Origin: Collybia mongolica
Lineage: Eukaryota; Basidiomycota; Agaricomycetes; Agaricales; Clitocybaceae
Assembly (NCBI GenBank): GCA_013420905.1
Contig: JAAXNY010000001.1
Span: forward strand, 2,480,001-2,544,000
Direction of reading: 5' to 3'
Length of the DNA: 64,000 nt
Below the pieces are notes generated by a model, which was not told the DNA's origin, searched no databases, and saw nothing but the letters and a program-made list of their open reading frames with translations. How positions within the stretch are numbered: position 1 is the stretch's first letter; the number at the start of each line of letters is the position of its first letter. A program made the position numbers and the translations under genes. Below, piece by piece: positions 32,669-43,589 of the stretch.

Positions 32669-34009
32669 ATGCCCGCGACGTATCCAAAAGATTTGGCAGC
32701 ACTGAATATATTTCGGTATATAACATGTCAGTTCTCAGGCTGAATCTTTCCATCCGTGGTTGTTCGTGCTCAACAACTATAGATTCTGCCCTCGCCTTCC
32801 ACGTATGGGAATGGGCTGCTGGATTTTCATTTGAAGTTAATCACATCTGGACGTAGGATGGAATCTTCTTGCGTCGTTGGAAGCCGGCTGACGATATGGT
32901 GGCACCTAGGAAACCGCATACATCAGTTGTTAAATGGCAGTACTTGTGGTCGAGGTATGTTGGCATTGTTGGGCAAATGTGAGTTTCATTACAGTTGATT
33001 AATTGTACACGGGAGATGGTGACGACACTTGGATTTGCAGCGGTAATACCATCATGACAGGTTATATTCATTCGTCGTATGCTGTATCACACCAGTTCTG
33101 TCTGGGGTGGTTCACCGAACAAATGATCATCTCCCAAGGGTTGCTCTTTTCACTTGAACTCAGTCTAATCCGACGGTGTGAGTATGCTTCCTTTCTGGTG
33201 TGGTCGGGAAAACATTACTGAACCTTTCGTTCAGTATATGCACTCTCTGGTTCGAACAATCAACTGAAAATGGCCTTATATACGCTTGTTTTCGCAGAAA
33301 ACATCACCTACACAGCTTGCTTGGTTTTCAGCGTGCGACGAATAGATTTAGGAGAAGTTTGTCTACTCAAGAAACCTATCATTGAACTCGCCATTGTGGG
33401 GTGAGTTATCTGTCCGGTGCATAGTCATGCTTCCCACTGAACTCGATCTAGCTGTGCCGTAGGAACAACACAATGTATTCTATGGAGCCTGACAATTCAA
33501 AGTAGCTGGAAACAGAGGGCCCCTCTGTCATCATTGATGATGCGCGACGGCTCCTGGGTGTTTGGTCTAGTCTCTGGTGCGTTGACTGTCATAGGCTATC
33601 TCGTTTGTATCTACCTCTTATGCGGCATTGTAAAGTTTTAATCATAGGAGGTGCTGCCAATGCATATTTCCCGAAAGACCGTCCAATTGTGAACCCCTTC
33701 TCGTGCGTCCAGTCCTTGTCGAACTTGGCCACAGCTGATGTTTCGAATCCTCACAGAGCATTTGTTGCTGTAATCGTAAATGCGGTATGACGATATGCTG
33801 TATGACCTCTCAACATGAACTAACTGCACGAAATTCTAAAGAACTGCCGACTCATCATAAATTTGGAAGGCATGGCACGAAGGCAAAGAGAACCTACCTT
33901 GACAATTGAGTTCACATCATTCATCGATATCGGGGAGCATAGTTCCGAAGTCCATCGCAGTCATCAATCGCAATTATCCATATCTACAGAATCTATTGTT
34001 TGTAACTGA
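32669..34009 (+). CDS. DUF6533-like multi-pass membrane protein, array copy 5
   Basis: Nine exons join without a shift. It starts MPATYPKDLAALNIFRYI (an in-frame ATG also lies two codons upstream at 32663). It continues with SALAFHVWEWAAGFSFEVNH, then HTSVVKWQYLWSRYVGIVGQ. Next are ITGYIHSS-like sequence, QFCLGWFTEQMIISQGLLFS, NNQLKMALYTLVFAENITYT and VCLLKKPIIELAIVGCAVGT. Then come CILWSLTIQSSWKQRAPLSS, MMRDGSWVFGLVS, KDRPIVNPFS, AFVAVIVNA and the tail LIINLEGMARRQREPTLTIE, ending TGA 34007–34009. It is closest to copy 4 in the middle exons, so these two probably arose by the latest duplication. Confidence 0.65.
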
Positions 34010-34272
34010 AATACAATGAAGGGATGCAGTCCATAAGGCTTGCGAAGCGATTGGTTGAAGGCAGGTGCCACATAACCCTGTGTTTACCTGCCAATAAAAC
34101 CCCAGGCCATTCATTTATGTATTCCAGTAGAACTTTGTCAGTCCTAAGCAAAGGGGGGGTAGTTGATTTCTTCTATTTAGAGAATTCGATCCAATGAGAG
34201 GGTGTCAATGTGGGTGAGGGGTATGTTCAATACAGCCTGATCACCCAAAAAACTAGCTCTCTGGTTGTGCAT

Positions 34273-36977
34273 TTAAATACACCATGTCAAACACGTCGTT
34301 GTTGATATGATGTCTGAAGAATGGAGATTATCAAAAAAATGGGGTTTGGAGAGTAGGGTTGGGACAAACTTTGAATTCATATGGTAGGCTACTTGTTCTT
34401 GTGTTAGCCTTGAGGTAACACCTGTTAAATCAGAACAAATGTCACAAAACCCAACACTATCAGAGTGCGCTTCCTGGGATGTCCTTTGTGAGCATTCAAG
34501 GGCATTGGGCGGGGCCAAGGAAAGAAGAGAGGGGATATATTCTAAAGCATGATCGTCATGAAGGTGGTCTGTGACGTTGAAGGCTTGTGGAGTTAGCTTC
34601 ATGGCCTCCAGATATCTCCCGCGGTTACTGGAAAGTTCAGGTTAGTATCGTATCGATACCCCGACGTAAGAAAAGGAACATTGCTTACATGGCCTTCGTC
34701 GTCATAACTTTGTGCCATTGATTCGAATCGTGGATATGATTTACCTATTATTATGAGATGTTAGTGCTTGAGAGGTATTGTAAATTTGTTTTCCCCACCA
34801 AACCCATAAAATCCAAAGGGCTCTCGGCTGTTATACTTCCACAATTACAACGAAATCGTCCTTCGAATTGTCTAAAAGCCTCGGAATCACGGAGGATCCC
34901 GACAGGCAACCCGAAGATCCGCAATAGCTCTGAAACCAGAGTTTGTACACCTAGTCCAGCAGCTCTAATATTCCCCATCCATCGCAAATCTCGTACGTGT
35001 GAGTGGGAGAGAAGATCAGGAAAGGCTAAAAGTTTGGATGAGCTGCAAGCCCAGCAACAGAATATTGCCGAAACCCGATAAAATCTAGCGGGGGAACCAT
35101 TTTTACTGGAAGCTATACTTGATTCCAGCGTTTGGTCGGATCCCCCGAGAGCCTTCAGTAAGTCGGATTGAACCATAGTTTTATACTGCGCCGAATCGTC
35201 CAGAGCGGCAGGAAGAATTGTATTGAATCTCTCACTCGTGACGGTTATGTTTCCATCATCTTCTTCCAATGCAGCGGCAACACTAGTCAGCAGCACTGCA
35301 TCATACCTATTTGGAAAGAAGTTTCGGACTTCCGGCGGGTAAGAAAGCAGATGTTCATCCCATAGGATGGAAAACTCCTTCGCCCGTAGTTCAATTCGAC
35401 GCCTGCGGGCGGCTTCAAGTCTCTTGTCCCGAAGTGCCTCTAGGATCTGGATGAGCTTAGGGAATACCTGAGTCCAGACTGATTTTTGAACTTTAATCAC
35501 AACAATCCACATCGAGTCCAGTGCTGCTCACGTACTTCGGGGAGTTAATTCACGCGGCTGATCTAGTATTTTTCTTCATTCATTTGATTCCCAATATTGT
35601 GGGAAGGACTCTTCGCCCCACCCTAGTTCAGTAAGTTTCGCTTCAATGCTAGTCGTGTATTGTTAGGCACATTAGCGGGATGATCGACACCCCACTGACC
35701 TTTTCTTCCTTGAGGCAGCAAGATCCGCCTTTTCGCCTTGCTTAGTTTGTTTGCAAGATGTGCTCCAGTCATACAGAGCCTTGCCACTCTGTATGGCTGA
35801 TTAAGATTGGAAGTGAAGCACAAGCAATCCAGGACATACCTGCATCAATTGGGTAGCCAAAGTTTGTTGTTGCTGTATAAAATCATCCAGCGCTACTTTG
35901 TCATGCTCGAGTGACCTATAACGCTTTACAACGAGGTGCAATTCTGGTGCATAATATATATGATTGGCCCTATTACTGCTCGAAGTATACAGTGCATCGT
36001 CGGAGAATAAGGCTGGAAGGGCAACGGTAAAAGCCAGTTTTATGACAGAAATAACACATAATTCCTTACGGTTCATGGTTCGAGGAAGTAGTTTGTATAC
36101 AATTGGCGGAATTTTGCCCAACTGAGAAATTTTTACTATCGTTCCCCCTTTCGATACACTATCCCAAACAGATATGAGTGACAACATGGTGAATTGAGGA
36201 GAAGCCTACTTCATTTGGAAGCATCGGGCACAAAATCTGAGTCTGAGACAATAATCAACCTTCACCGTGTTGACACCGCAAGCCTGGTTACTGGTCAGCA
36301 CCGTAGCATTGTGTAGTTCATTAAATATATGATTACCTGGCAGATACCCTCAAACATCAGTGATGCATATTGTGCCTCGGTCAAATCAGGGGGGCAGTCG
36401 GGTAACCTGAGTTGGAGATCAAAAACATATAGACTTCAAACGTATAGAATGCTCACCCCGGGATGTTTCTCCGAGCCACAATCCACACATGGCGCGAATT
36501 TTTAGGATTCAGCAAGGAGCGGAAATGCTTTGATACACGGGAAAAATGAAGGATATCAAAGGGTTCAAGATGGGTTGCTATCTGACCATTCATCGGTTAA
36601 TTGGTAGAAATGATGTCAGGATGCAGACGATGCACCTCGAGGAATAAGTCCATAGGAAAATCCATCAACCGTACTAAAGAGAGTTGGGCCCTGGAACTTT
36701 TAGACTTCAGTTTGGACATCTTAGCTTTCTGGTGGTCTTTTAAGCTCCTGGCGACTGGGTTCGTGAAATTTGCGAGACGGTCTGTGTAGCAGACAGTAAA
36801 GTTAGTCAAGGGTCTATTTCGTTGCGGGAGAACAAGCTGACTGTCATGAACTCGTATTTCTGCAGCGTTATTTTGGCTCGACCCCGTTGTATCGTCAGCA
36901 GTGCTACCATGAGTCTTAGACAATGATATTCAAGTAAAGAAAGTGGACACTGACAGTTTTGCTTTCTTGCGAGGCAT
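34273..36977 (-). pseudogene. F-box protein with C-terminal Cys pairs; two in-frame stops
   Basis: Read on the minus strand from ATG 36977 (MPRKKAKLS). A Ser-rich leader runs to LVRLMDFPMDLFLE, and an intron joins it to IATHLEPFDILHFSRVSKHF and RSLLNPKNSRHVWIVARRNI. Together these form the F-box. Then come LPDCPPDLTEAQYASLMFEG with ICQ, YCLRLRFCARCFQMK, IPPIVYKLLPRTMN, YYAPELHLVVKRYRSLEHDK, IEAKLTELGWGEESFPQYW and QPRELTPRIWTQVFPKLIQI. The C-terminus has IFCCWACSSSK, FRCNCG and FCDICSDLTG. This order fits a large agaricomycete F-box family. TAG (36206–36208, after CFQMK) and TGA (35576–35578, after YWESNE) interrupt frames that otherwise continue, and I found no intron that removes them. It may be a recent pseudogene. 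Confidence 0.6.
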
Positions 36978-37122
36978 ATTACCACTCTTACTAGTGTTGC
37001 AGCACAATTGGATGACGCAGACCTCCGTGATACTTTAAGGAGGGTTGAATGTATTTGCTGTAACAAGAGCTGTCAAGTCGTATCTGCGTCACATCACGCG
37101 ATTCGTTGTCACGCGAATTGTA

Positions 37123-37150
37123 CAGTATTACACGGGTCAGTTGTACACTA
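37123..37150 (+). repeat. Left TIR of the pogo element
   Basis: Exact inverse of 40113–40140, preceded by the TA target duplication. Confidence 0.92.
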
Positions 37151-37624
37151 TTGCTCACTTGGACACTTGCCTTTATCTTATGTAATTGGACATGTAGTGC
37201 TATAATGTTAGGCCTCTGAGGTCAGTATACATTATATATGCTACGAACAAGGGTCAGGTCAGTGGTATTATACCCAGCAGTCATGGTGATCACAAATCAT
37301 CAAAATCTGTTCCTGATTGTGAAATTGTATTTGGGCTCATGTATCATGAAAATGCTGCCACCTTTAATCAATCAAGCTCAGAGGTGTTTGCATATGTACA
37401 GTGAATGGTTTGGTGCCAGGTATTTTTGCAAGCATTCACTAGTCATCATGCTAAAGCTAAATCATAGTTGGGAGGGGGGGGATTGCGATAATTGTGACCA
37501 TGTCACAACTGTGACACTCACAAAGATGTCACACATGAAATCCGAGGCGAATAACCAGTTGCCAGTGCATTGCATTGTCCATGCACCTGTTACAAGTACT
37601 GCCTCTACTGTCAATACCTCTGCC

Positions 37625-39871
37625 ATGCCTCACAAAGCTCTATCTGTGACAAAAAAGGCTCAAAACTTATGGGAAGAGCAAGATCGTGTAATGGCTCGGG
37701 CAGTGTTTCGTTATCAGCAGGAACACGACAACCCAGGTCTTGGAAGAAAGCCAGGCCTGCGGACAATTTGCCGAGACATTGAGAAAGAATACTACCTTGA
37801 AAAACATCAAAAAATAGTGTTAAACCACAACACCCTGCGAAATTTGGTCAACGGAGGCAGGATGAGGGCAAGATCCAATGCAGAAAAGGGTTGGTTGAGG
37901 GATGAAGAGGCAAAAGAGGTGATAGATTATGCAGCTGAGATAGCAGAATGGGGACATGGGCTCAGCCACCGAAGGTTGAAAGAACATGTTGATGAAATCC
38001 TGCATGCAAGGCTTGGGTCAAAGTTTCCTGAAACCAGTGTTGGCTCCCAATGGACTTACCACTTCATGGAGAAACACTCTGACAGACTTCACCTATATGT
38101 TGCACGCCCTCTTGATACCACTCGTGGTCAGGCTGTGAACGAGCAAACAAACAGCCAGTATTTTGATATTGTTGAAAAGGTACAGATCCAGGGTGATGAG
38201 GGGAAGCCAATCGCAGCTGAGTGCACCTTTGCAGTCGATGAGGGAGGTTTTCAAGCAAATGGGGATGAGGGTTTTGAGCAAGTGATTGGGCCGAAGGGCA
38301 AAAAGGTCCAATATCAGCAACAGAAAGGCACACGAGAGAATATAACTGTTCTCGTCACCATTTGTGCAAACGGAACCACATTACCACCAGCAATTATCTT
38401 CAAAGGAAAAGGCTATCTTGTAAAGTGGCATCAGGACAATCCTGCAAAAGCATTGTGAGCTGCAGATATCATTGAAAGGGGACAGTTGCGCTTATCTTTC
38501 ATTAGCCTTGGTTATTCGAAAAAAGGGTGGACAAATCATGTTATCGGCCTTGAGTACACAAAGCATTTCGAAAAACAAACACACACCATTGCCAAAGGAC
38601 AAACTCGTGCATTGTATGTTGATGGACATGATTCCCATGTCACCTGTGAATTTATCGAGCACTGCCGCAAGCATAAGATTGTTGTCCCTTGTTACCCAGC
38701 ACATGCCACACATGTTTACCAGAGCCTCGATGTTGGCATCTTCAGCCCCCTCAAGCTAGAATATGGGAAAAGGCGGGATGCACATCTGTGCGAGACAGGG
38801 GAGGGAGTAAAGAAGGAGAATTTTTTGAAGATTTATGGAGAGGCACATCTCAAGGTTCTCACGCCAGAGCTCATCAAAGCTGCGTTTTGTAAAGTGGGCA
38901 TCTACCCCTTCAACCGGGACGTTGTCATGCCAGAAATGATGGCACCAAGCTGAGATACCTCCTACAAAGTTTTCACCCCCGTCATCCCTCCTACACCTGT
39001 GTGAATTGTGTCTGACTTGCTTGTTGACACTATCCAACCTCCTGTTAAAGCAGCTGATCAATCGTCACAACTATTAGCATTCTCACCTTCTCGACTTGTC
39101 CAGATCGCAGTCCCACAGCTCGCATCATCTGATGCCGGGTTTTTGACATCGACATCCCCCATCAAATCATCTTCGGAACCTCCTGATCTACCAACAGTAG
39201 AGATATCACCAATAAAAACTCAGACAAAAAAGAAACACAATCAACTTACAGTTAACGAAACAGAACAAAATATCCTCGAGGTATTACTGGCGAAACAAGC
39301 CCAGGTCAATCTCCTAAAGGGACAGGTTCTACAGCTCCAAGCAACCATGGTGCTCCAACGTCTGTATTGCGCTCGCATTCGACAGCAACTTGTGGCTAAA
39401 GAAGCAAAGAATGGTCAAAAAGGGAAGAAGGTGGGGAGGTTGCTCGGCGATGGTCTGCCTCACCTTCTAACAGATGACGAGTTCTATGAGAGGATAAAGG
39501 CACATTGGGAGGCAGTTGAGATGGCAGAATTGGAGCAGGAAACCTGGAAACGACAGCAGATGGACTTGGTTGCTGAGGTGGAGAACTGGAAGAGAGATGA
39601 AGCAGAATGAAAAAAGCGTAACAAGGAACTTGATGTGATATGGAAAGCTGCTGTAGCCGACTGGGAGACCAACAAGGCAGAAGTGAAAGCAAGAGGGGGG
39701 AGGATAAAGGACTGGACACATGAAAACCCGAGACCAAAGAAGACTGACCCCGAGTTCAAACAAGAAAAGGCCATTCCAAAGCCTACATTGCCAAAGGAGG
39801 TAGCCGTTCCAATAGAGGAGTCAGATGGCGAGGACTTTAGCAGTGTAACCTCGTTAGACGACGAGGAGTAG
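37625..39871 (+). pseudogene. pogo/CENP-B-like transposase, one frame with four TGA stops
   Basis: From ATG 37625 (MPHKALSVTKKAQNLWEEQ) a single frame runs to TAG 39869. It is broken only by TGA at 38456, 38951, 39002 and 39608. The domains in order are an N-terminal psq-like HTH (LRTICRDIEKEYY, LNHNTLRNLVNGG), a CENP-B-type HTH (KGWLRDEEAKEVIDYAAEIA, then FMEKHSDRLHLYVARPLD), and a DDE_1 catalytic core. The core has ECTFAVDEGGFQ, ALYVDGHDSHVTCEF and HVYQSLDVGIFSPLK, so all three Asp of the pogo DDD triad are present. A long C-terminal coiled coil (TEQNILEVLLAKQAQVNLLK onward) ends in an acidic tail. The four stops are compatible with CGA-to-TGA changes. Confidence 0.85.
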
Positions 39872-40112
39872 GTCTGTTATCGCTGTTGATCAGTCGGCGT
39901 GACGCCCATAACGCGATGTGACATCGGGTGTCCAACTGACCCGTTTTGGGCAAATCAGGCACCTCCCAGATGTTCCACCTCTCACGCAGTCAGACCTTGC
40001 CAGACATACCCTAGATTTCATACGTAGACTATATTGATGTATATCAAGTCGATAGGAACCGCCAATGACTGACTTTTCCCCTAAGCCTGTCGACAGGATG
40101 CAAATTTGAATT

Positions 40113-40140
40113 TAGTGTACAACTGACCCGTGTAATACTG
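40113..40140 (-). repeat. Right TIR of the pogo element
   Basis: Exact inverse of 37123–37150, followed by TA at 40141–40142. Confidence 0.92.
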
Positions 40141-40643
40141 TAGCGCATATAGACGCCGTGAAGGCGCGTCGTGCACAGACCGTTTCGTTGACATCAAGAC
40201 ACAAACTGGGTATTTTGTACATGCGCACCAAATAACTTCTCCGCAGTGATTCCCTCCACCCTGGAAATTTCCACCCATCGGCATCTGTCAGACCACTTCC
40301 AATGCTTCCCACGCCCCAGTTGGAAACCTCCTTATGTTTGGACTAATGAAAGAAGGCGATCAATCTTCCAGACGTTATTTTAGACAAGCACTTGACATGG
40401 GGCGCATGTTGCACAAACCAATAGGATTCCGGAGATAGGGTTCACCGAGAGCCTCTTTTATGCGTGATAATCGATGGGTATGGTGGCGTGTAAGCGCGAC
40501 ATGGTAGGGCAACATAATAGTGTAGTGGTATAAGGAGTATAACATGCGTATATATACGGAAACCCATCAAGCTGGTGGCGACAATCGTCGCTCGCTGGGG
40601 TCAGAGAAATTCAAAAATGATCCAACTAGTCCTGTCGAGGAAC

Positions 40644-41934
40644 TCACCCATTGAGATTCCCCAAAAGCTCTTCAAACCGCCGTCTGAGTATTCCCAAATT
40701 TTCATCATACTTGTCTCCTAACACGTGCCCTTGATCCATCTCGAAGGCTTCACATTCACGAATGAATTGTTCAAGGTCTTTGACCCGAGTAATAGATAAC
40801 TCAGGCTCGTTCGAACCACGAGCACGTGCAAGGTAAGACGCTACAAGAGTCGATAATCCACCTGGGTTTATGTTTAATGAGTTCTCAAATGTTTATCGGG
40901 TATATATGTGGTAAATCCCACCAAGAATAGATGTCATAATCGAGGTCTTGTGGTTTCAAGTTATTAGATAGTGGCATATAGTATTTGAAGGCAATTTACC
41001 TGACGGCCAGTCGTCGCTGCCGGTAAACCCGTCGTCAACGCACCGAGCAGCACTTGAAGCCCAATTGCCACGTTCAAAGCATATGCTGTCATTTTCGCTT
41101 TCAAAGCATACTTGTCCCTCTCTAACCTGGCCGTCTCTAGAGTGGGATGAAGTCTCTCCTGAATCGTTTTTTCTCTGTAAATCTACAAAGAAAACTCAAC
41201 ATTTACGCATCCAATGATCATGAACCCATATTGCTCACCTTTTCATCGATAGGAATGATATAATCAAGGCCTGAGCGCGCCCGAACGGAAGTGTGACGAT
41301 CAATGGGTCTACCAATGCGGACCTCAGCAGGCAAAGGAGGCAGAGGGTTAGCCCCGATAGCTTGTGAGCCCCGGCGTCGAGGCGAATTAATACCATACAG
41401 GCTCCCCGGTAGTGTGTCTGCATCATCTAGCGGTATTTTTTCAATAGACAAGGTGGTTTGTCGGAGGGGCTCTCGGTCTCGATTCCTATGGTTCTGAAGA
41501 GACCCAGATTGGCTGTTATTTAGTGCAGGGTCCGGCACCTGTGCGTTGGCTTCTGGTGCCTGCCGTCCTGGGTGTGTAGGTGTAATTTCTGGCCCTGCTG
41601 GCGGCACGGCTGGAACCCCTGTTGATAAGATAGGTGCCGAAGTCGATCTTGCTGTAGGCTCAGCTGCAAGCCCCGATCCTAAATTAGGCGGTGGTGGCGA
41701 GATTGGTGCAGAAAGTGGATAAAATGGTTCTGGGGGTGAAGGAGCCGTAGTTGAGACCGCAGCAGCTTGAGTAAAGGGAGTCGGGACTGGTGCAGGATTC
41801 GGGGCTGAACCTGTACCCATCGGTGAAGTTTGAGCCGACGGATTTTGTGTCACTGGAGGAGACTGTGCTGCCGCTGGAGCGACAGGAGGTGGATGAGCAT
41901 CGATTGGACGGTCAGGTTCTTGATTTCGGTCCAT
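40644..41934 (-). CDS. SLATT-domain (SMODS/SLOG-associating 2TM effector) protein
   Basis: Four exons on the minus strand: 41934–41239, 41182–41000, a 25-nt exon near 40925, and 40861–40644. They give 1,122 nt, 373 codons plus stop, all in frame. Residues 1 to about 230 are disordered and rich in Pro, Ala, Ser and Thr (APAAAQSPPVTQ, NPAPVPTPFTQAAAV). Residues about 233–373 are the SLATT domain: IYREKTIQERLHPTLETARL, then TM1 AYALNVAIGLQVLLGALTTG, TM2 TSIMTSILGGLSTLVASYLA, and a helical tail (ITRVKDLEQFIRECEAF, NLGILRRRFEELLG). In bacteria SLATT proteins are proposed membrane effectors of nucleotide-second-messenger conflict systems. The fungal role is unknown. I see no SMODS or SLOG partner nearby. 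It looks complete. Confidence 0.85.
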
Positions 41935-43589
41935 GGATTACGGGCACAAGCCTGAGATGGAGGAGGTGAAAGATGAGGGATGGCAGTTTCCGCATATCAC
42001 CCATGCGTGCAAGGCGTTTATGTTTGCCCGGCTACTGATCCACGGTTTACAGAAGCCACCTCGGCCAACACCCTGGAACAGCAAATTCTCCATATCTCTG
42101 TGATGGCGTGAGTGTTATTCGGTTCATCAGCCTTGTCTAATATTTGACGCTGTGGTGGAGGGAGAAAGGACAGGCACACGCCTCAAACGGAAGACGCAAA
42201 GGGGTTGAAGATTTGTTGTGTGTTGTTTACCGAGACGCAATTCTGGCTTGAAAAGATTTAATAGCTCACACGCACACTCTAATGCCACCATCCAGATCGA
42301 CTTTTACAGGCTTGGAGATCTAGATTGCAGTGTCAATTCAATGTTAGTTATTAATAGGTGTGAAATGTCCTCGATAGATAGAATTTTGGCATATAGTTTG
42401 TTCGTGCTGGACCCGGAGGTTTGATGCAGCGGTGATATAGATTATATGTCGGCGTCGAAGTGGAAATGAAGTTACACATGTCACAAGAACACACTCCCAG
42501 ATCCATTCCTACCCACCCTTGATCCTGAGTACGAGGAGAGCAAAGAGGAACCATATAGCACCCCATGTCGTATTGGGATGATAGCGACCATGACAACTTG
42601 AAAACCTTCAAGAGCTCAGTTCGGCGGATGCAACAGACACCCTGAAAATAAAACTGGATTTGTAAACCCGGGTCCGACTCAACATACTTTAAATGTGTGG
42701 TGATATTACGCGATAAATGATATATCTGTGTGAAAAGAACCCGCCGCGACAAAGGTCGCCGGGGAAAAGGTGAGAACAATAAATATGGCAACCATTAGAC
42801 GCCCAGAGCGAAATGGAAATCTCAACTTGATACTGTCAGAATATTACTCCGAGTCATAGATCTAATCTTTGCACAGAAAACAAAATAAGTGTGCTTTACG
42901 GAACTGTTTGGGTTTGTTATAAAATGATGGTAAGTCAGAATTTGAAAGCAACCAAACGATAGCATCCTACAGGTTGGTATCATATATTTCACCTCTAGCG
43001 TCAAACCTTCCGGGGTCGAGGTGAAGTGTACCCTCATTCGAATTTGCTAATGACTCGGACTGAGGATTTCACCGTGAGTGTTATTAGTAAGGATTGGGAG
43101 CGCGTATGCATATGGTCCAAGTAAAATGACAGGTGAATGGAAGGTGATCTGTAACATTCGAAGCAGAGATGCGGCCTCAGGATTTTGTCCAATAAGGACA
43201 CCTATACTCAGGCACCGAGAGGCACAGTTGATTTGGGCGTTCAGTAGGTCAAAAATAAAAGAATCGGAACTTGAAGCAGGGGAGCAGAGGACGAACCGAT
43301 TTTATTAAAGTTTCCACTCTGTCGATCATCCGGTGGGAATAAGCTGCCATTCTCATTGGCCTCCGCGCTCAAAGGGACACTTAATTTTACCTCCTGGACT
43401 GGGGGGACAAGCATTATGGTGTACGATGCAGATGGACGATAATCAGCTGATAGCAAGGGCGGCGTTGGCTAGCCGTTACGAATTCAGAGCTAGAACTTTG
43501 TTCCCAGTTCCCCTGTAGATATTTTTACATTCTAAGTCTTCTTAACTGATCGCAGATGTCACATCCATCGTAATAACCATCACGAGAAT
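41935..43589. other. Spacer between the SLATT gene and the CAD 3' end
   Basis: No gene supported. A minus-strand frame of 146 codons (42351–42791) has scattered Cys but no recognised pattern. The first 200 bp left of CAD's stop would be its 3' untranslated region, and the first part right of the SLATT start its promoter. Confidence 0.45.

Larger units (their letters stand above)
37123..40140 (+). mobile_element. pogo-type transposon with perfect 28-bp TIRs and TA duplication
   Basis: The ends 37123–37150 and 40113–40140 are exact inverses (CAGTATTACACGGGTCAG onward). Both are flanked by TA (37121–37122, 40141–40142), so the element is 3,018 bp. It contains one transposase frame and a C-terminal extension. 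Identical terminal repeats argue for a rather recent insertion, yet the gene has four stop codons. It lies between the F-box gene and the SLATT gene and interrupts no recognised gene. Confidence 0.92.

Noticed and set aside
37625..39871. TGA recoding as an amino acid in the pogo transposase
   Set aside because: Housekeeping genes in the window use TGA or other stops normally (for example TGA ends both hydrophobins), so mutation is the simpler explanation.
42351..42791. A Cys-containing 146-codon minus-strand frame
   Set aside because: No regular Cys spacing, no signal peptide and no link to a neighbour. Probably a chance frame.
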